DNA from: Perognathus longimembris pacificus
Lineage: Eukaryota; Chordata; Mammalia; Rodentia; Heteromyidae
NCBI RefSeq assembly: GCF_023159225.1
Contig: NC_063162.1
Location: forward strand, 101,076,094-101,140,093
DNA: 64,000 nucleotides
Direction: 5' to 3'
Shown: in pieces, positions 58,593 through 64,000 of the stretch
Numbering within the stretch: the first letter of the stretch is position 1
Layout of the letters: each line of letters starts with the position of its first letter
Position numbers and translations under genes: made by a program
The notes under the pieces: generated by a model
What the model saw: only the letters and a program-made list of their open reading frames with translations
Told to the model about the DNA's origin: nothing
The model's database searches: none

Positions 58593-59945
58593 ACATAAGT
58601 GCCTGTTTCCAAGTATTAAAAATTTTTAAGTAAGCTAGTAACTTTGATGTAACTTCAGGTAAAGATAACTGAATTCATGCCAACAAGAATTTACTACTAG
58701 CCTTTCAGAAATATTTCAGAAATTATCTTTAGAAGACTATGAAAATGTAAGGAAATGGAAAAACTAAAGCTTTTACCTTAGTCTAAGACTCATAAGGTAC
58801 TGATCCCTATGTACTTTTCCATCTTGTTTTGATATTCAGTTTCTCTTGAAAAGTACCTTAGTTTTAGTGTATTTATTACTGGAAATCAAAAGTGATCTTT
58901 TATAAACTCTAACAACCTTGGAGAGTAGTTAAGGTATTCTGCAAAAGAAAACTTTAGTTCTTTTCAAGATAAGTCATAGTGTTAATTGGATTAACAGTAT
59001 TTTAAATAGGGGAATATAATGTTTCCTGGTTCAAATGTCTTTTATATGCTGTCAATAGTTTAAACACATATAACAGATCTATGTAGTTTGTGTTGTTTAT
59101 ATATGCTTTGTTTAGGAAAATACTAATGTTTGCTTTCTCCTTAATATAGATAAAATTTTAAGTAAAGTTAATTATGCTCCATGTTAGATGATTTCTCAAT
59201 GAATAAACTATTTGAAAACTTTAAAAATTGCTGACAAAAGGAAGAAGAAAGGAAAAACTCAAGGTCAAGGAGTTTGCCTTGATCACTTTTTCCTTTTAGT
59301 AGCAAATATATAACAGTTATACAACTTTTAAGATGGGCAGCTCTAAAAATTTCTTTTTAAATACAGCAAGTTTCTGTCCCTGTAAGAGTGAGGAGCAGAC
59401 ATTTCTACATGCAGTTCAATCACTATAAGCCTCATCTAGTCTTATCAGTGCTTATCTGCATGCAATGCTTGAATGGTGTACCTTTTCTTTAGTTATGGTG
59501 TACATTTTCTCTAGTATAGGTAAAGTGTCTAGTTCGAACAAGTACAAGTTGTTATCCTGGAGGGGTCATTTGAAGTCAATGTCCTTGAATAGAAGGTTTT
59601 CCATAACATAAAAGTCCTATTTCTTTTATAAAACCCAGGGAACTTTGAAAATTCCATCAAGATTAGGAAGATATTTTTCATGGCAGTGCCTTTTCCAATT
59701 ACTACACACAATGGGATATCAAACTTATTGTGAAATGAATTATTAAAATGCCAGATCAGGTCTTTCTACCTTGCCTAGTCCAGAGTATAAATTAGGAGCT
59801 CTGGGGTACGTTTGCACTCTTTTGGACCTCTGAGTGATATTACTATATTAGCACACAGGACTAGCTTACTAACTGGTCAAAACCTGAGCTCACCAGCTAA
59901 TGAAGAATTTGCTACTACTGCAGTGTTTTTAATAGCTTTCTTTTG
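58593..59945. other. BCAP29 intron, nothing recognised
   Basis: AT-rich, repeat-free by eye. Confidence 0.5.
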
Positions 59946-60180
59946 GGGGAGGGGGACTGGTCCTGGGGCTTGAACTCAGGACCTGAGTGCTGTACTTGAG
60001 CTTTTTCTTTGTGCTCAAGGGTAACACTCTACCCCTTGAGCCACAGGTCCACTTCTGGCTTATTCTAAGAGAACAGTATCATGGACTTTCCTGCTTGGGC
60101 TGGCTCTGAACCATGATCCTCAGATCTCAGCCTCCTGAGTACCTAGGGTTGATTACAGGAATGACCTAATGGTGCCCTGC
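59946..60180 (-). repeat. B1-Geo composite SINE
   Basis: Antisense: ggtcctggggcttgaactca, ctcaagggtaacactctacc, gatcctcagatctcagcctc. Confidence 0.92.
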
Positions 60181-62233
60181 TAATAACTGCTTTAAGAACA
60201 TTATTTTTCTAATTTGGGGCTAGTATCAACTTCAATAAACCTTTATACTTTATTCCTACTAACGTACTAGAGAGAAATTATTTCACTTAGATCAAAGAAA
60301 AAAATCCAGGGTAAAAAAATTCATAAGGAAAATATCCTTTTTGCATGTATAAAATATAAATAGTACTTAACTGCTTTTTACTCAATTTTTAAGTCTAAAA
60401 AATCTTTTTGAAATTGTTTTTGTATTGTCACCTTAGGACATTCGATTTCTAGAAATCAGCGAATGTATATATATATTTTGAGTGGTACTATGTACAAAGC
60501 ATTGTACTGCTAAATTTACACTATTAGTTCATCTACACTATTTCTTGATATAATTTGTTAGTTCTTGTCTTCATAAAATTTTCTGGTAAAAGTCAAAAGA
60601 ATATAGCTAAAGAGATACCTTTTTTTGAAATAGAAGCTGTGAGCTTCTCAAGGTCATTAAAATTTATCTAAAAATAACCGGTTAAATGAAATGTACTCAT
60701 AAATTATTTCACATCTTGCAGGATCCAAACAAAACATATTCAAACAGGTAGTTTGCTTTTACCTCAACACTGATTCCCTCTCAAAGTAGTTGCACAGTCT
60801 GTATTTCAAACACTGGAGCTGGTATCTCTTGTTATCAGATTATAAACACTATGCCTATATCATCAAAGAGTCTATTTTCTCCAAACATTCAATTTGTCCT
60901 TCAAATAAATTCTCATGTAATACTGGAATTTTATTTGTATGTCAGACTTAGGAAATTAAAGCTCAAAATATCTCAAGAGTTGGAAATTTTCAGGGCAAAT
61001 GAAGAAAGTAAATTGACTTTGGCTAAGACAATTATAGCATGGCATTCAGCTTATTGCTGTCATTAATTTTTGTACCAATTGTTTAAAATGTAAAAAAAGA
61101 GACCCGTGGTAATGATAAAAAAATGTGAAACACTTTTTTATTACTAATTAAAAGCTTTTTGAAATAGTTCCATGCATTCACTAAAAGTACCAATGTTTCA
61201 TGTAGGGTTAAAAAAAAAAGAACCATGCTTTCCCCTCAGAAAGTAGAAGTAAGCAGAGGATAGGGGACTACTCAATTCAACTGTATATAAATGTTAGAAT
61301 TTCTTATTCATGTCTAAATTTTTTGAAATTACAGAACAAAGTAGTAACTACAACAAAGTCTTCAATTTGGGAATATACTCTACCAATCATACAACATACT
61401 ACTTTCTCTCAAAGGGTAATTTATTTTACGGCCTCTAAATTACATCTTTTAGCTTTAAGGGAAAAAATAAGAAAGTGACTAAAGAATTTCTGATCACAGG
61501 AAATATCTTCATATAGATTTTTGCTTACAGATTAGCACATGGAATTAGTGTATATTTCAGATTCCAATATATCTTGATGAGGTAAATTCTCTCCAAACAA
61601 TGTAAATAAATAACTACTCTTTAATAGCAAGTTTTATTATAAGGTATTATTCTGAGAACTACTTAAGGGAGACCTACATTTTTTGCAAATGGTACATGGT
61701 ATGACCTTGATTCAGAAAATGAGTATTTTCTCTTTCACCTTCAAATTAATTTGGGTGTAATCAGCTTAAACAAACCTTTGTATTTACATTTTTATTTTAC
61801 TAACATACTTTAAGAAAAAAATATTTCACCTATTAGATTGAAAAAAATCAAGGGTAAAACATGATTTTTGTATGTATATGAACCATAGTTTCTTACTCAA
61901 TTTCCAAATCTACAAGATCTTTCTGAGAATTTCTTAAGTACTGTTAAATTTGAAATTGGAGAAAGTCTAACAATGATCATTACTTTAACTCCAATTACCC
62001 TAATCTTGATTGGCTAACAGAGCCCCTACTATCTGGCAAACATGAAGTCATTTTTGTCCCTATAAATGCAAAACTGTTGGAGGTGAAGCCATATAGACTT
62101 GCTTTCTCAAATGACTTTGGATTTAGGTTATCTACTACATTATACAGCTGCAAATGATACTTTTTCGACTATGAAGTTAATAATATTAGATTTTTTTAAA
62201 AATACATATTTATGGACACATTAAATACATACT
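60181..62233. other. BCAP29 intron, nothing recognised
   Basis: Two kilobases of AT-rich sequence without recognisable SINEs, the longest such gap in this intron. No exon-like frame with splice sites seen. Confidence 0.5.
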
Positions 62234-62247
62234 TGGATACCCCATTT

Positions 62248-62470
62248 CTTTTTCTTTCTTTCTTTTTTTTTTTTTTTTGGCCAGTCCTGGGGCTTGGACT
62301 CAGGGCCTGAGCACTGTCCCTGGCTTCGTTTTGCTCAAGGCTAGCACTCTGCCACTTGAGCCACAGCGCCGCTTCTGGCCGTTTTCTGTATATGTGGTGC
62401 TGGGGAATTGAACCCAGGGCCTCATGTATATGAGGCAAGCACTCTTGCCACTAGGCCATATCCCCAGCCC
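62248..62470 (-). repeat. IDL-Geo SINE with (TTTC)n tail
   Basis: Antisense full-length copy. TSD tggataccccattt (62234-62247) and tggataccccattt (62471-62484). Confidence 0.97.
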
Positions 62471-62484
62471 TGGATACCCCATTT

Positions 62485-62985
62485 TGAACCCACAGGAAAT
62501 GAACCTGAAATTCCCAGCTGATATTCCAGATTGCTATTCCTTCTTAAGGAAAACTTCCTTTTTTATCTAGTAGGTATGAAATATCAAGGTTTAAGAAAAG
62601 CAATATTCTCTCTTCTAACAAAATTTGTTCTCTTGTAATAATTCTACAAAAAGAGTTAATAGAGGATGGAAAAATGTGACTCATTTTACAAAAATATGTT
62701 TATAAGCCACTTTTCAGGAACATAGCTCTTTTGCTAAGGCAAGAACATTTGTGTTTACAACACAGATCTGAAACACCTACATGTTTTTCTGTATAACAGA
62801 ACATGTTTCTCTTGGCTGCAACAATGCTTTATCTTCACATTTGAGCAGGTATTTATAAATAGGTCATTCTGAGTACACTGGCCAAAGGACATTCAGGCAT
62901 TAGTTTTGTTTAAGGTAAAACAGTGAAGTGCAACAGCAGAAAAATATGCTAGTATTTCCACTCTTTCTCATGCATACAAAGTTAC
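62485..62985. other. BCAP29 intron next to exon, nothing recognised
   Basis: AT-rich, no repeat. Confidence 0.5.
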
Positions 62986-63094
62986 CATCTGAGGTCTTCT
63001 TTAGTTCGGTTCTCAGTTTTTCTTGGTCTTCTACTAGTTTTTTATTTTCAGCTTCCAAAATGTGTCCTCCATCCTTATCCTGGCTTTTCAAAAT
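62986..63094 (-). CDS. BCAP29: BCAP29 internal coding exon (C-terminal coiled coil)
   Basis: BCAP29 is an ER membrane protein of the BAP29/BAP31 family, with three N-terminal membrane segments and a cytosolic coiled coil, involved in export and sorting of membrane proteins from the ER. This 109-nt exon has acceptor gtgatag|ATTTTG at 63094 and donor CAGATG|GTAAC at 62986. It reads ILKSQDKDGGHILEAENKKL, then VEDQEKLRTELKKTSD, plus one base. I remember the human equivalent as ILKSHGKDEECVLEAENKKL and onward, with the same length. Upstream exons for the membrane segments lie beyond the right edge. Downstream is a 20-kb intron full of SINEs and a LINE-1. Confidence 0.93.
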
Positions 63095-63483
63095 CTATCA
63101 CAAGAGTTAGAGGAAGAAGTAAGCTTAAATTACAGTACCTGGATAATCTTACACGAAGTAGCCTAATTATCCAACAATATTGGTCTTTATTGCTTTGTTC
63201 TTTTCAATATTTACAACTTTCTACAAGGTACTTTTGCTAACAGAAACTTAATGCTCGGCAAACAATCCAAAAATATCTACTATGAATGGTATCTCTATAA
63301 TAAAAAAAGTATTTTTGACTAGGCTACAATAAAAACTATGTTTTCAAAATTATTTAGGTATAATGTGGCTATTTTTCTCAATTACCTATGTAATATAAAT
63401 TTAAAGAAAGTAAAATAGTTCTGATGCTCATATTAATTGAAAACCATTGTTTGATAGCAGAACAATCTACTCAGACTGTTTTT

Positions 63484-63681
63484 CTTGTCACTAAGGTTTG
63501 GACTTAGCCTGGTTGCTTATGGTACTGTGGTACTATGACAGTTGAGCCAAGTCTGACTTTTTGCTTGTCATTTTGAAGGCAAGAGTTTTGTGGACTTCTC
63601 TGTCTGAGCTGGGTTTGAGATACTCTGAATCTCAGCCTTTTTAGTAGCTAGAATTACAGGGATGAACCACCAGCACCTGGT
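63484..63681 (-). repeat. B1-Geo composite SINE, diverged
   Basis: Antisense: tttggacttagcctggttgc, then gtagctagaattacagggat and accaccagcacctgg. Confidence 0.78.
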
Positions 63682-64000
63682 ATCGGACTGCTTTTATACC
63701 GACAAATTTGGAAGAATATCACAATCAATACGGGTAAGTGAAAAATGACAGGGCCACTTTAGTGTTGGAAAATTCTATTTAATTTTTATTGAACAGCTTC
63801 CAAATTAATTTCAATACAAATCACCCTTTACAATACAATCTTTTAAAATATATTATAGTTCTAAAAATGCTTGTAGTTTATCTTTTCTAAGCAAGAATTA
63901 AAATCTGAATAGTAAAACCAAGACAAAAATATGTGCCCATTGACATAGGTCAGTAAACAAAATACAGTGGCAGCAACTTGATAGTGATAGCTTCCACTAT

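Overview
The window is nuclear DNA from a mammal, and the repeats point to a rodent of the superfamily Geomyoidea (kangaroo rats, pocket mice, pocket gophers). The main evidence is dozens of copies of a dimeric SINE: an ID-like, tRNA-Ala-type left monomer joined to a right monomer carrying 'gctgtggctcaagtgg...cttgag...ccctgagt'. I recognise this as the published IDL-Geo family, described as restricted to Geomyoidea. Genus cannot be told from the sequence. B1-like SINEs, ID monomers, old MIR and L2 relics and LINE-1 remnants make up most of the rest.

Two protein genes lie on the minus strand in the order BCAP29 then SLC26A4, matching the order I know from human 7q22. From right to left (direction of transcription), BCAP29 contributes its last three coding exons (62986-63094, 42743-42843, and a terminal exon starting at 40764 with stop at 40729-40731). 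About 23 kb of gene-poor sequence follows. A GC-rich promoter region (about 16480-17560) then leads into SLC26A4 (pendrin), with a non-coding exon 1 ending at 17489 and coding exons 2-6 at 16818-16655, 15380-15241, 6609-6499, 3585-3401 and 2829-2665. Exons 2-6 encode residues 1-255 with no indel relative to human numbering as I remember it; the rest of the gene lies left of the window. All splice sites examined are GT/AG, and reading frame is kept across every junction.

The repeat landscape is the unusual part. Besides IDL-Geo there is a second abundant composite, here called B1-Geo, with a B1-like (7SL-type) left half and the same Geo right half. Two lone Geo monomers have their own target-site duplications, and Geo carries A-box-like and B-box-like motifs. 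A third composite joins B1-like units to an ID-like 3' monomer. Several microsatellites, including a 309-bp CT/CCT tract at 11921-12229, sit between SINE target-site duplications and so appear to be expanded SINE tails. A 5'-truncated LINE-1 (about 46860-51238) carries three nested SINEs. I saw no CRISPR, operon, intact transposase or intact provirus, and no evidence for a new protein-coding system.
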